Shown: piece after piece, positions 45,541 through 59,080 of the stretch
How positions within the stretch are numbered: position 1 is the first letter of the stretch
Layout: the number at the start of each line of letters is the position of its first letter
Source of the DNA: Pseudoscleropodium purum
Lineage: Eukaryota > Streptophyta > Bryopsida > Hypnales > Brachytheciaceae
Length of the DNA stretch: 64,000 bases
Assembly (NCBI GenBank): GCA_963969395.1
Contig: OZ017803.1
Span: 16,554,001 to 16,618,000, forward strand
Direction: 5' to 3'
Notes under the pieces: model-generated
The model's database searches: none
What the model was told of the DNA's origin: nothing
Seen by the model: the letters and a program-made list of their open reading frames with translations, nothing else
Made by a program: the position numbers and the translations under genes

Positions 45541-48500
45541 ATGGCGCGAACCAGATGACATGCCGGTCACGCCAGGAGTACGACACAGCCAAACGTGTAA
45601 TTACTGAAGGTAGTCTCTCTCCCACTCTGGAATCAAATTAAGCAATGGAACAATTGCTCTCCAGCAGGCAAGATTCGGAGATCGCGATCCAGTATTTGAA
45701 GCCTAGCTCTGAACAACTCCTGACCTGGTGGACCCGGGGTGCCCCTTCCACCATGACCCTCGTGTGTTGGACTGGTCTGCAGTCTGCTACTTCTAGACCC
45801 TAGGCAGTCAGAACTTGCTGTGGGACCTCCGAATGATTCACGAATCACGAGGGCCGTTTATAGTAAGACATAGCACCATCACGACCTAAATCGGGCAGGT
45901 CGGGTCACGTACTCACGTAGGAGCGAAGTGTGGCACGACTTGGAAAAGCAGGGGATGCAAATAGCAAGTGGTGAGCGACGTCTAACGGTTTGGTCGGATC
46001 TGAAAAATTGCCAGGCGTCGTCCCCTTTGTGAACGAATCTTGGGGAAACTTTTCTTTCCAGAATAGTTTTCCATTGCAAAAAAGAGGGAGTGCTTACGGT
46101 TCCTTCCTTCTCTTTCCACAACGGAGGGTTTCAATTTGTGCCAAAATAACGAATGGGGTGCTTATCGCCAAGAACGCTTTGGCGCTGTGAGAGGAGGCGC
46201 TCACTCCATTTGGTTGCTTGGTAAGTGTCCCGCTATTCTTGAGGAAAAGCCAACTTGAACGTGACACTTGGGAAAACCAGTTGTTACCCGAGAGGGATAA
46301 GTGGCGTCGCAGCGGAGCTTTCGGTTTGACCTCCGAAACCGTAGGTCACTAGGGGAAGGATATTTCTGAACATGGAGTGGTTGCCGCGAACTTGAGGCTG
46401 GGGAAACGACAGGATTCAATCCTTTCTCTGAGCGTGAAGCGCGGCATCTCAGGTTTTGTGATTTAGCGCATGTCTGACCACGAGGGGAACAATAATTGCG
46501 CCATTCTGCATGGTAAGCTTCACTTTGACGCGTTTCCTGGAGTTTTTTACTTACGGTTTGAGCGCTTATGCGGGAGAGGTCTTCGGCAACAAAACAAGAA
46601 GGTGAGCGCGAAGATCGGGTGAGCACCGTCGCTCGGACGGAACTGCCTCCTCTTGAGTTTGCGAAAGGCGAAAGGCACTCCGGGAGAGGAGCTGTTTTTC
46701 TCTGCCAGCGAGCATCTTTCGTGCTGCTTTTCCGGAGCCGCTCCTATTTTCTTTTTTCGCTTCCTCCGTCCTATTACCGTCTATGGCTCCGTCTCGTTTC
46801 TGCCTGGCTCTTCCTACACGGATCCCGTTCCATCGCCCTGATGGGGGAAGCTGCCTGTTATCCGCATGCCGGAACGGGCCATGGAGTGCCGAATTGAGGT
46901 ATCCGTACTTCTTTAGTGATTCACAGACCCGGAGGAATCGCGCCGCTCCGCTTCTAGAATCCGGATTTTTATTTTATTTTATGGCATCAAAGTCATGCTT
47001 CCAGGAACTTGCGTTTATATTTATCCGGCCGTCTCTCAAACCTCTCCTCTTCATTCTGGAATAGAAAAAAAAAACTAATTGAGGATATCGAGTCACCAGA
47101 TTTGAGCGTTTTCTGAGCGAGCGCCAATGCACTCATGCGAGCGGACAAAGAGACTCGAGTGAAAGAACGGCTTTGCAGATGTCGGTGCTACTTCTGTGTG
47201 ACCTTGAGGACATCCTTTCCGAGAACACAGTCAATTTGGAGGAAAACAGATCCTGATAAAGAGGCCGGCACAGATTTCACCTAATCTTCTGAACTAATAG
47301 AACTTCGTGTCTTCATGCACCTGTCGCGACCTCCCGACTTCTTACACTTGACGCAAACGGCTTCTCCTCCTTCTTCGTCTTCTTCAATCCGGGGCAACGA
47401 TCCTTATTAAGAGCATCCGCAGCCATGCCCTCATATCAAAAGGCTCTTCCCCTGGCTTGCACAAACATGGATGAGAACTTCTCAGGTTACCTTCAACCGT
47501 CCTCCCTCAAAATATTCATTTCACTCTCATGGCACTCCATCCCAGAGTGGTCCATCCCTAACAACCAAATTTAGGAATCTTTATCCTATACTCCACTTGG
47601 GAGATTGGTCAATTGTCTAAACATAGTCCACCAAAGGTGAACAAGCGCGGGGGACAAGAATATGGAGGACTCTTCAAAAATAGTCGCAAAACCTTTTGTG
47701 CATGTCAAATTTGGCGAGCATGGGTACAGATGCTGCAAGAGAGCGGGACATTGATCGCCACTGTTGCGCAGGGCAAAGGACAATGGAATCCGGTAATTTC
47801 GCCCTGGAGAAAACATTGGCAATGGAGAGAATATGAAATAATAATAGATCGGGGATAAAACGCAACATTGTTTAATATCTACACGCCATCAGTTCAAAAA
47901 TGCTTGATCAATCATCGCGTCGCGCGTCTACTCTAGCCCTAGCGTCACGGGATGGGGAGCATCTTCGCTACTGCTAGCGTCTACGGCCCTTCCCCTTTCC
48001 CCCTTCCCTCCGCTCCTCTGATGAAGAAACGACGGCGGTCAATCCAGGTTCATCGACACCTGCTTCACCCGACCATCTCGTTCAATGCATTTCCTTAACT
48101 AATTAATTTTCTAATCCCTCACTGAAGAATCTTCTGGAAAGGAGCTGCAAGCTACCACCTACTACCTCAGGTGGTATCGTGGTATCCAAGTTGTGCGCTC
48201 TCGACAAAGCTTCGGAGAAATTCTTCCCTGGGGTTGCACGTACAGACGACCTTACGACTCGTCAGAGTGAAGTGGTCGGTCATTACTGTAGACTATAGAT
48301 GCTGTTTAGCATGTCGACTGAAAACACTGTTGTATGTTTTAAAATTTTTGCAGCAATTGATGTTCTGCCATGGTGACGACAACAGCAACTGAAGGTGCTG
48401 GGAAACACACTGTCAAAGAGCAAAGGGGTAAAGAAGCTTAGATTATTCCGCATTCTTCAAGTACAATTCTGTTCTTGGCATCTGAGCTAGAGAGAGAGAA
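45541..48500. other. GC-rich 3-kb block without a recognisable gene
   Basis: Composition resembles the exonic islands, but the longest frames (46626-46201 minus, 46568-46897 plus, 47613-47858 plus) show no domain. I could not join them into a spliced protein. Candidates are a long upstream leader of the zinc-finger gene, a non-coding transcript, a CpG-island-like promoter, or a strongly decayed gene. Composition falls sharply at about 48540. Confidence 0.35.
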
Positions 48501-50061
48501 GCACTGAAGCAGACTTTTGGTTTCCATTTCGGATCAAGATACTTCGGGGAAGCAATCCAATTTTTTTTTTAATGATTTCAAAATTCACCCATGTTTGAAA
48601 CGAATAATGCCTTTTTTTTTTTTTAGATTTTGATATTCTTGCAATTCTTCATTCAAAATTGTTGGTCAACTCAAATTTGGCAATTTATATAAAATCACCC
48701 ATGATGTTGATGTTTATAGAAATGGAAGAAAATTGATGAGAAAATGAAAGACTTACTAGTTTTTGAGAACAAAAACTCGCTATAGAGAATGAGTTTGAAA
48801 TTGAGTGCAATCAGTAGGCCCGATGGTGCAGGTGAAAAAATTGCAAAGGAATGGACATATTGAGGATTTATTTATTTTTCATTGGCTTCTATGCCATAGG
48901 CAAGATATGCAATTGAGTCAGTTTTGGGTCATTGCAAAAAAAACATTTGTATTGCTTGAGTACTTGTGGATTTTTTTTGGAAGTAATTAGAAAAATATTT
49001 TTCAAAATATTTTTGAAAAAAATGGGCAGTGTGTAGATCTTTAACCCCTATAGGATTGAGGCAAATTTGGAGCAATAATTGTGAAGAACTATTACTTTTC
49101 AATGCAATGAGAAAAAATGAAAGAAAGAAGTTTGTTTGATTTCAAAATTCAATTGTGCAAATTTGTGCCAAACTTTTATATTGAAATGTGGAAAAAATTT
49201 CAGAAACTTTGATTGCATGGATTGAAAGATTATAATGTTTGAAGTTAGAAAAAAAAAAAAATTCCAACCTTGCTTGACAAGGCCAACAAACTTTAACTCC
49301 TAAAATGAGATTTTTACACTACACATGGATATCTTTTTGGACATTTGCATTTTGTATCATGTAAGTTACATATCTACCAAATTCCAAAATTATAGGAGTT
49401 GTGTACGTGCTTCCTAAAGCTTGCTCCGGTTGCCTCATAAGTTCAAGGTAGCATAACTTTTGATTTAGACACCCAATTCGAGAAAATTTATATTCACATT
49501 TAGAAGGTACATGTTTACATTATATATCAAAATTTGAAGAACATTTGTTAAAAAAAACTTCATATGTACCTACCTGAAATCATATGAGTATGTTTAATAG
49601 TCATTTGGTCCTTTAGGACCACGTTGACTCTTAAAATTTTAAGCCACTTAAAATGGATTTATTTATTTTTAGAACAACCATTTCTAAAATGTAAAGAGTC
49701 ACTTGAACTTGGGCTCATTCTCAAGAGAATCAAGTTGGTTATCAAGTAATGTATTCAAATTTAGAAGAAGATTCATGATTAAATTTACAAAAATTTCAAA
49801 AACATAGGTAGTTGGGAGTTGTAGCAAAGAGTCATTGGATTGAGGAACCCTCACTAATGAGGTGGAAGCATGTGTTCATGGGTAGGCACAATCATAACTA
49901 TGATGTTTGGTGTTAACAAAGCTAGTCCAACCTTTGGGATGGGAAAGAGGTAGTTGGAGACTTTTGGAGTGATTTTTGAAGCAACATGTGGCAAGATATG
50001 TGAGGAACATTCCAAAAGAAAAATGTTGATAACAATCCAAAGTAGAAGAGCAATGAGATTG
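48501..50061. other. AT-rich intergenic stretch with dispersed-repeat traces
   Basis: No gene was recognised. The segment 49200-49250, read in reverse, shares its core with the two repeats in intron 10 of the channel gene. TCTTTAACCCCTAT (about 49036) recurs near 62690. Confidence 0.4.
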
Positions 50062-50278
50062 CACTATAAGAAACCGATGTTTTAGATGATGAGCCTAATT
50101 TTTTTAAACGGATTGTAGGTGATGTTTAATGCAACAAACCTATGTTTTTATGTCAACAAAATGTCCAGTATAACATCAATGTTGACATAAAAACATGGGT
50201 TTGTTGCATTAAACATCACCTAAAATCCATTTAAAAAAAATTAGGACTCATCACCTAAAACACGGGTTTCTCATAGTG
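50062..50278. mobile_element. CACTA-type foldback MITE, 217 bp
   Basis: The ends are CACTATAAGAAACC and GGGTTTCTCATAGTG, flanked by TTG on both sides (50059-50061 and 50279-50281), a 3-bp target duplication. Nearly the whole element is one inverted repeat. The left arm GATGATGAGCC..TTTTTTTAAA..GGTGATGTTTAATGCAACAAACC returns reversed on the right, with a loop of about 30 bp near 50150-50180. The termini match the 1.5-kb CACTA element at 1607-3129, so a shared transposase probably moved both. Confidence 0.85.
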
Positions 50279-52210
50279 TTGGACAATAATGATGCTTGAA
50301 ATTCTAAAGAATTCCCAACCTAAACCGTTCATAGCATTCTTTCAATTAATGAGCTCTTTAATAATAGATTAGACCTAGAATGGCAACCCTTTTTTTAACT
50401 TTGCCGGGTGTGTGGGGGTATAAACAACTATTTGAATATACATCTTGCACTTGGATTTTAGACTATTATGTGTCTTTTCTTGTGTTCTTTCATTCTACCA
50501 TATTTGATTTTGAACTTTGGCTCTAGATTTGTAATAAATCTTCCATTTATTTCATAATTTATGAAAATTAATAAGGAAGTGGTCACTACTACAAGACCAT
50601 TTTTTCGCTCATTTTTGGTACTAAAATACAAGACCTATTTCTATGTATGCAAAACTTAGTTACCTTTAGAATGAGCATAGAATAACAACTTTCTAAAATG
50701 TTATGTGTCCAAAAGAGCTAGTTAAAGCACATTTCTAACTACACCAATACATTCATTTCCTTCAAGTATCCTTTACTTTTACATTTTAATCTTGCAATTT
50801 ATGACTTGAACTGAAACCAAACTTTGTAAAGATGATAAGGACTTGGCTTTCTACAAGAACCTAAAGTTAATGTTGCCTAAAAATAATTCATCTTACTTTG
50901 AGCTTCAATTCTTTGTAACTTACAAAGTTAAGATCCACAACTCTTTGAAAATGGCTTAAAGTTTTAAAGGATTAAGTAGATTGTCTCCTAAAAGATACAA
51001 CACAAAATAAAATTTTAAGTAGGAAAATGAAAAAAATGAAAAAACTTGAAGAAAAGATAATTGATGTTTTAATTTGTAGTTTAAATATTTTTTAAATAAT
51101 ATAAATAGCTACTAACCCCAAAAGGTTTAAAGTCTAAAAAGTAGTTTTTATAGATTAATGGGCAAATTCCCACAATGTCAAACCTTTTTTTAAATTTTAA
51201 AAAAAAAATTTATGGTTAAAGAATTATCAATTCTTAGAAAATATAATTATTGTTTCATTTAGTGCTTGGAAGAAAAATTTATTTCCTCCTAAGCAAGGTT
51301 GGCTACAAAAATTAAAATTAAAAAAATTAAATTAAATTTTTTGCTTTATTTTTTTTACAAACTATATTTGGGTGATTGCAAGAAATAACTATTGATTTTA
51401 TTGCATTTTATGGTACTTATAATTTTTTATCTAGAGTACTTATAGTTGCAAACAAAATTTTAATTTAAAAAAATATTTCTAATATATACTCCTTTAACAT
51501 GAAGATAACTACCAAACGAAAAGTATAGAAAAATTCTTAGAAGTAGAAGAACTGGAAAAGTGCCAAATCTTTAAAAAATAGATGTTTTAATTTTTTTAAT
51601 TAGTTAAAACTAGGGGAAAAAATGAAATTAATCAAAAAAAGTTTGGCCATTTATAATATTTCTATGGAAATGGTCATTCACCACCAAAAAAACATTTGCA
51701 TGTTTTGAAATATAAGCTAAAGGAAGCTCACTTTGTGGACTTTCACACCACATAAATCAACCATATTTTTAGAATTCCTTGGTCTACAAGTCTACTTAAA
51801 GAACATCTCCTCTAAATTTCAATTCTAAATTTGTTTTTTTGGGTACAAAATAGTTTTTAAGACTACCAAACTGACAATTGTGACATAAAATTGGAGGCTT
51901 CTTTTTTTTTTTTTAAATAATTAATTACCAAAGAAATAGGTAAGGTGTATAATAGTCATGTATACCTTACCTTTAAATTTTGAATTATTTGGAGTTATAA
52001 AGCAAAAGTATTGTGAAAAAACAAATGATCAATCATGCAATTTAGATTGATGATGCAAAAATTTGATTCATTCAATTTAGATTGATGATGCAAGAGTATA
52101 AAGAGTCTTATTTTGAAGGCAACCATTGCAATTTTATAAAAAAAAAATAAGGTATAGGAATTGATACTAAATTCAATTTTTGATATTTAAAAAGAAACAA
52201 AACCGTCGTA

Positions 52211-52212
<2 letters not shown>
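50279..52212. other. AT-rich intergenic stretch
   Basis: No gene was recognised. CACTACTACAAGACC at about 50584 resembles a CACTA terminus without a visible partner. Long A/T runs are frequent. Confidence 0.45.

Positions 52213-52258
<46 letters not shown>
52213..52258. repeat. (AT)n microsatellite
   Basis: An uninterrupted run of about 23 AT dinucleotides. Confidence 0.95.
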
Positions 52259-52261
<3 letters not shown>

Positions 52262-53740
52262 CTACTACAACAATCTCACCATGAAGATTTACATATTTCA
52301 ATCCCATTTTGGACCTAGTTAAGTTAAAGCCCATTTCTCAAAAAGCTATTTATATTGCTAAAAGTTTGTAAAGAATAAAAATTTAGTAGTAAAGATTATT
52401 TCATTTCAACCAACTTAAAATTAAATGAAATTTAAACTAAATATATAATTAATAGTGCAAAGTAACAAATTAATTTGTTTTCAAATTTAAATGCACTACC
52501 AATAAATTTCAAATTTATTACGTTATCTATTACAATTTTATAAATTTAAATTTTTCAAAAGTTAAAAAGATACAAATTTTAGTAATGACCTTTAGGTAAA
52601 AATTGGTTTAACTTATCTTTGTAGTGACCTTTGGGATTTTTGTATATATGTATGTATGTATGTATGTAGGGTCACTTTATAACAATAGAATGCTTTTGAA
52701 GCAACTTGACTAAAATTGAAGTCATGACTAAAGGACCAAAAAAAGCTAGGAATAAAATAGTGAAGCTTAAATTAAAGCACATAATGTCTTCTTAATTGAA
52801 GGAGTTCAAAAGATTTTGAGGAAAACAAAACATGAAAACCTTTGGGTTTCAATAAATTGTCAAAACGAAGACCAAAATTTTTTTGAATAAAATAAAATAA
52901 ATCATGAAAGTTGAAAAGTTCTTAATAAGCCAATCAATGGAGGTTTCGATACTTGAAGATTTTGTATTGACAAACATAGGATTTGTAGATAGGCTTAATC
53001 CTCATTGTGCTTTCAATTTTGAAGTGTTAAGTTCAAGTCTATTACCTATCAAATCTACAAATAGAATGCTAAATGATTGCTATAATAAGTCCAAAATAAA
53101 AAAGTGTTGTTCAACTTAATTAGGGAGGCAATTGGTATTCACACCAATTGGTTCATGGGAATAATATGCCAATGGTTGCAATCGTTTCCAACTTCAAAGT
53201 GGTTGTAATTAACCCTATAAGGATGGGCTTGTCTTCAAAGAAATCATCAATCTCTAATACCATGGGAATCAATCACTTTAAAAAATGGAAAAGTATTCAT
53301 TGGAAGTCAAACTACTGTAGAAAATGTTCCCTTTTCACAAAAAAAAACTCTGAGGATGAATAGTAAGTTGCACTTCTGTTCTATACAAGAGAATTCTTTG
53401 TCATCCATCAAACATTTAGTGTCCACGGCAGCATTATAGGGTTAAGGACATTGAATCAATTGACACTTCTCAATACTTAGCCGGAGTTCGCTCTTTTCTT
53501 TTTGTCTTTTGTTTTCCTGTGATTAATGCAAAATTAAGTTGTCCAAGTAAAATGGATGTGTGTCGTGATTAAATTGTGTGTTATGTAATTGCAATTGTTG
53601 ATGCAGTGCTTGGAAGTGCCAAGTTAGATTGTCACTGTGAGTTTGTCCTGTAGTTACGTGTACGTGTTTTTGAATTAGAGTTATATATAATTGTGCCTGT
53701 TGGAATCTGTGTGATCTAAATTGAGTGTTGTTGTTGTAGT
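52259..53740. other. AT-rich intergenic stretch with a short (GTAT)n run
   Basis: No gene was recognised. A (TATG/GTAT)n run occupies about 52647-52668. Two plus-strand frames (52904-53119, 53148-53363) have no recognisable motif and are probably chance. Confidence 0.45.
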
Positions 53741-54027
53741 CGTGAGTATGAGATTGTTTTTAAAATGAAGTGGTGTTGTTGTTGTCAACGTATGAAATTG
53801 TTTTAAAATGGATTGATTGTTGTTGTCAATGTATGAGATTGTTTTAAAATGGATTGATTGATTGTTGTTGTCGTCAATGTACGAGATTGTTTTAAAATTG
53901 ATTGTCGTTGTACTCATCGTGAGTATGAGATTGTTTTAAAATTGATTGTTGTTGTTATTGTCAATGTACGAGATTGTTTTAAAATTGATTGTCGTCGTAC
54001 TCATCGTGAGTATGAGATTGTTTTGAA
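53741..54027. repeat. 44-bp tandem repeat, about seven copies
   Basis: The core TA(T/C)GA(G/A)ATTGTTTTAAAA recurs at 53747, 53791, 53833, 53880, 53924, 53967 and 54011 (spacing 42-47 bp). The spacers are GTTGTTGTC-rich. Two alternating spacer types (GTCAATG and ACTCATCGTGAG) suggest a higher-order 88-bp unit in the last copies. The open frames across it are low-complexity. Confidence 0.85.
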
Positions 54028-56619
54028 GCCTAAGTTAGAAGTATTGTGCGACGAAGAATGGAAGTTGCTGTTGAGGAATTTGTTGTTGTCCCCAATTGAA
54101 GTCTCTCTCTCTCTCACTGTGTTCTTTCACATAAAATACGATTGAATATCCAAGTCGGTGTGCCAAAGTGGATAACTGAGAGTCATTACTACTCATTAGT
54201 TCTGTATTCTGTGGAATATTCTTTATCTCTAAAATTGCGTTTTCTATATTGAGAGATGGATTCTAAGATCTGAAATGTGGAGTTTTGAATTGAGTAAAGA
54301 ATGCATACGGCATCATGGTCTATCGAGTCGGAGCCAAATTGGATGAATTGAAATTCTAGCTATTCAAGGTTGTCTGTCTGTATGTGTGTGTGAAGTCAAG
54401 TTGGTGTGTTTGTCGAAATTGTAATGCTGTATTAAGTTGGAATTGTCATAATTGTAATGCTGTACATTAAGTTGGAATTGTGTGTCGTTTTTATTGAAAA
54501 TCTCCTGGTGTGTGTGTATGTATTCGATTCAATTGGGAGTTCAAATCCTGGGTGGTTGTTATGTCTACGTAGTCTCAAATTGGATTAAGTCGAACTCCAA
54601 GTGTATTAATAAGATTGAATGCTGAGTTACTGCCGGATCATTTGAATGAGAGGTCAGAAGTTGAAGTTGTATGAATGAAGTAGAAGATTTGAGAGAGAGA
54701 GAAATTTCTGAAGACAGTAGAATTTCGAAGAGTGTGAAATGCCCAAGCAAAAGATGAAAGAGTGAGGAAAGATTCAGTCTTGGATGGTTGGTAAGCCAAA
54801 TTGGAAATTGTAGTCATGGAGTGGAAAGAAGAAAAAAAAGGTTGTATTGTTGAGTAAGAATAGAAAAGTTGGAACGGCGTGATTCATTAGAGTTAATTGT
54901 AAAGTGTGCAATGGAGGGATCAAGAGTTGGAGTTTGAAGAAAATATAAGTCGAAATTTCTTAAGGTACCCATGGTGTTGTGTTTCTTAAGGTACTCATTG
55001 TCAAGCAATGCCTCTCTTTTGAGGTGATAGTAATAGTGTAAAATTATGTACAAGCCTAATAATAGGGTAGTTAGGGAATAATTTTTGTACATGTGGCATA
55101 TAGCCATTGAACAAAAATCATTTTCAATTCCTTACATCGAAACACTCAATCTCCGAATTTACTTCCATCCTCTTCAATTGCTTTCATTGCACAACAAATT
55201 CTAATTACATTAAAAAATTCAACTCCTTATTTTTCCATTTCATATTAAACTTTTGCATTCAATTCTATATCCTAATCTCTTCAACAACTTCATCTTCAAT
55301 CTCATGTCTCATCCTTATTTATTCCCTTTTGGTTCTTGAAATTGTTTGCAAGTAAAGAGAAGCATTTGAATATACAAAAACAAATGAACTAGAAGTATTA
55401 ACAACAAAAATAAAGAGAAATATCAAATAATAATTATATGACTATCATAAAATTTCAAGATTCAAAATTTCAAACACACTCTAATACAAAATTCCTTACT
55501 CAAAATTCACGAGCATTCATGAGCGTCCCATTCCAATGCAATCCATAACATCTGCACCCTCACATACCAAGACACAAATTTTCAAACTTTAAATCTCTCA
55601 ATGCACATTCAATTGACTAATCAAACATTGCATCACAAAATCCTTTTGTTTATGCATCAAGCCAATTGACTACCTTGGAAATAATATCAAAATGACTAAT
55701 AATAGGTGAAGATTTACAAAAATCCTTCAAGCACTCTATTTAAGGTGGTTTTCATCATCAACCAATTTCAACAAAAAAAACAAAATAAGAGCAACAATCA
55801 TGAAAACATAACATATGCTAAAAGAGAAGAAGATACATGAACAAATTATGAATGTTCAAATCACATTAAAGAAAGAATCTCATCACATCTTTCAAATTAA
55901 TTGAATCCTTTGATTCCATCTTCATTAGAACCTTTGAATTTGCAAAAACTTTTGAATGCAAGTAGCCAATACATTCAATAACATTTTTCTTGATTCACAT
56001 CTACTACAAGAAAATGGGCATAAATGCAAATGTAGAAGAATGACTAGTTGTCTAAGACAACTAAAACATGACTACTACTTCCTAATTGCACTAGCGTTGG
56101 AAGATTTATAACATCACAGAGATGCAACTATAGGGTGAGGAGGTCACAAGGTCAATGCTTCATCCATGATATTTCATTTGCAGCGCCATCAACTTTTTGA
56201 CATGAACTTGGATATTTTTATTGGGTAGGCCTTAGTCATTTGTAGTGAATTGCAATACTATTTTGTGGCTACTTGTGACTTCTAAACAACTACTTAATGA
56301 CGTAGAGCCTCCCCGCATCATGGAGAAGTTTTTCTAGATAGATAGATAAAGAAAAAGAAAATGACCATAGTCATTGTCAAGGTGGTTTGAGAACATCTCC
56401 AACGAGTAGGGTTTCATTGTCGGGTCACTTTGGAATGATTGATTTGTAACTACACTGCATTTTGTAAGTAAGCACCAATTGGGATTATTTCATAGGGTGG
56501 TTCTATACAACACCTTTTTAATAATGCATGTAGCTTTCACAAGATGGTGTGTTTGCCACAAATAGATTTGTAAAGGGAAATCTTCATAATTGACTAGGTG
56601 AATATTGAGTTGCCATAAG
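54028..56619. other. AT-rich intergenic stretch
   Basis: No gene was recognised. The region 54060-54900 is slightly richer in G and contains short TG-rich runs (about 54370-54400 and 54505-54520). CTACTACAAGAAAATGGGC at about 56003 resembles a worn CACTA terminus. Confidence 0.4.
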
Positions 56620-57370
56620 CCTTTGCATAATTATCCCCTAAAGTTCCTTAACTATGTTTTCACCATAAACGCTCCAAAATTGCCATTTTTAGGGCAAGTA
56701 TCAAAAAAAAATTATGAATATTTTTGGACACATTCAACATAGGATCTTGTATTATAATAATTTTAGAATATGTAGAAAAAATTTCAAAAATTTCCACTAA
56801 GTAGATTGTAAGATATTAGCATTTGAATTGACCAAAAACCTTCTTTTGGTCTTACTAAAAACCAAATTACTACTTTTCACTAGGTCACATTTGTATGAAA
56901 AATTTGGATAATGGTTGAAACTCTAACTTTGGATTCATTTTTTAAGACAAGTTGGCTAAATTCTTGAAAAATTTCAAATCATTTGGAATTGTACAACATA
57001 TAGGAAAAAAATAGTAAGTAGAAAGAAGTAGAGAATGAATCAAAGTAGTAAATTGTTAATAATTTAATTATGGAATTAAAAAATGACAATCCCAATGGTT
57101 TTAATGTTGTAATAAAAAATCTTCACCTAATATTTTTATTTTTTCCAAAAAATAATGAAAATTGAGTTCAATAAAAAACTTCAAAGTTTATTTTGGAGTA
57201 GAGAATCTTTCACTACCCGCAAACTAAAACACCTCATAACTTTTGACTCATTGATCAAAATGGAATGATTCAAAGCTTTCTAAGTATATATAAATCTATA
57301 AAATTAATTTCAAATTTGTGTTTTTGAAAAAAGTGTTTTTTTAGATCTACCCAAATTGCCCAAGTTGAGA
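56620..57370 (-). repeat. Dispersed AT-rich repeat, copy B (inverted)
   Basis: The reverse complement follows copy A from its start (CCCAAGT.. equivalent, AAAGCTTTGAATCA, GTTTTAGTTTGC, then an ACAA(C/T)ATT..AACCATTGGGA.TG block). It also matches copy C at its far end (GGAGCGTTT..TGAAAA.ATAGT..GAACTTTAG). Ends are approximate, and no coding sequence is present. Confidence 0.65.
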
Positions 57371-58680
57371 AATAAACTAGATATTATGCCATAACTTTTT
57401 ATTCATATTTTCAAATGTCTTGAAATTTATTTTACATGAAATATATTCTTTGTCTATACCTTTTGTTAAAATTTGGGCCAAAAACATAAAAATCTCCACT
57501 AACATGCACCTGCCCCCAAAAGTTATGTTGCCAATAAATGCACCTTGGTCCTTTAGAAGTTAACTAAATAGTTCTAGATTTTGGCAAGTGCAATTCATGG
57601 TTTAGGTGGCATTTAGGGTGTGCTTTCCACCCACTACTAAGAGCAAAGAAGGTCAATGCATTCACTGTCCTTATACCTCTTCCATTTTAGATATTACTTC
57701 TTATTTTATTTTTTTATCTTTTCTTTCTTTTTTCAATTTATTTTTCCTTTTGAATTTTTAAAATTGAACTCCTTTGAAGAATGACTTCCAAATGACCTCC
57801 TCATTAAACTCCTCATCAAGCTCATCAATTGACTCATACTCATGAAGCTTATGGAGTCAAAAGATCCTATGATGTTTTGCATAGATTTTCCAATGTTTTG
57901 CATTATTTCCTAATGATAATTTTTTTTCTCATAATGACCATTATTAGTTTTGGACTTTCAAAAGTCCAGAAGTAGTTAAATGTGGCATTTGGACTACTAT
58001 GCACTTATTCTACTATTGCTTCAACACCTTGCACATTATGATACACTATGCAATTTCCAAACAACATGGGTATCTTTCATTATACTTTTCCTATGTCTAT
58101 AGTACATTTTTATATATCCAATATACAACAAGGATGGACAATATTCAGAAAAGATATTAGAAAATGTCAAAAAAAATATCCTTTCTAGTCTCTTTCTCAA
58201 ATTTGTCCATAACTTTTGATTTGAGGTTCAAAATCTAAAACGGATTTTTGGAGATGAAAGTGAAATTGATTTATCAATTTCTTTTTTTACTTTGAAATTT
58301 ATTGAAAAAATTTCATTTACTATACCTAAATGAAGTCCAAAATATTACTTGTAACTCAATTTCTTTGTTTTACATATCCTACACAGTTTGTTTTGCCTCC
58401 TACCACCCCACTTGTATAAATAACTTGTCATTTCATCTCTTCAAACCCATATTAAATGGCATTCTAGCCAAGTGCCACATATGCCAAATATGGTGCATTG
58501 TATATGTTGTTTGTATTATGTGCAAATTATATTGTATGTGGTGTATTGTATTGTGTACATGGCATATTGTGTATGTTGTATTGTTGTGGAATTTTGAATG
58601 TATTAATAAGTGAATGTAGAATGACTATTCCCCCATGCAATGTCCAATACAATCTTTAATGCACACATTGCCACAACTTG
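57371..58680. other. AT-rich intergenic stretch
   Basis: No gene was recognised. A plus-strand frame at 58302-58613 ends in TGTATTGT/TGTGTATG-type low-complexity text and is probably chance. Confidence 0.45.
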
Positions 58681-59080
58681 AAAATGACTATGAAATAAAC
58701 TGCCATGTGGTAATCCACCAGAATGGTGCAAAAACTCAATCACTTCTAAATGACTCTGAAATGACATCTAATGTGGTTGTCCACACCAAATATGTAATGG
58801 GTTTGTTATAACTACAAAATGATTTTCAAATGATTGGCCATGTGGCTGGCTACATTAGATGTGTAAGGAGTCTATTATAACTACAGAATGACTTCCAAAT
58901 GACTAGCCACGTGATTGTCCACATCATATGTGTAATAGGTCTATCATAACTTTAGAATGACTTTCAAATGACTAAGCACAAGGCCATCCACACCAAATGT
59001 TTAAAGGATTTGTTGTAACTTCAGAATGACTTCTAAATGACTAGCCACCTAGATGTCCATGTTGGACGCAAGGAGATAGT
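58681..59080. repeat. 69-bp tandem repeat, five to six degenerate copies
   Basis: The core GAATGACTT(C/T)(C/T)AAATGACTAGCCAC, followed by a TGTCCAC..ATGTGTAA..G block, recurs with a spacing of 67-69 bp at about 58681, 58748, 58817, 58886, 58955 and 59024. Copies differ at roughly a quarter of positions, so the array is old. Confidence 0.8.

Noticed and set aside
46201..46626. 141-codon minus-strand frame in the GC-rich block
   Set aside because: Ser/Arg-rich text of the kind GC-rich non-coding DNA gives. No domain and no spliceable partner.
53681..54145. Open frames on both strands across the 44-bp array
   Set aside because: Repeat-derived; the array has no stop in several frames.
54530..54560. 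tRNA-like B-box word GTTCAAATCC
   Set aside because: No matching A box, anticodon arm or acceptor pairing was found.
58681..59080. CRISPR-like regular spacing
   Set aside because: Units are contiguous and degenerate with no unique spacers, and the genome is eukaryotic.
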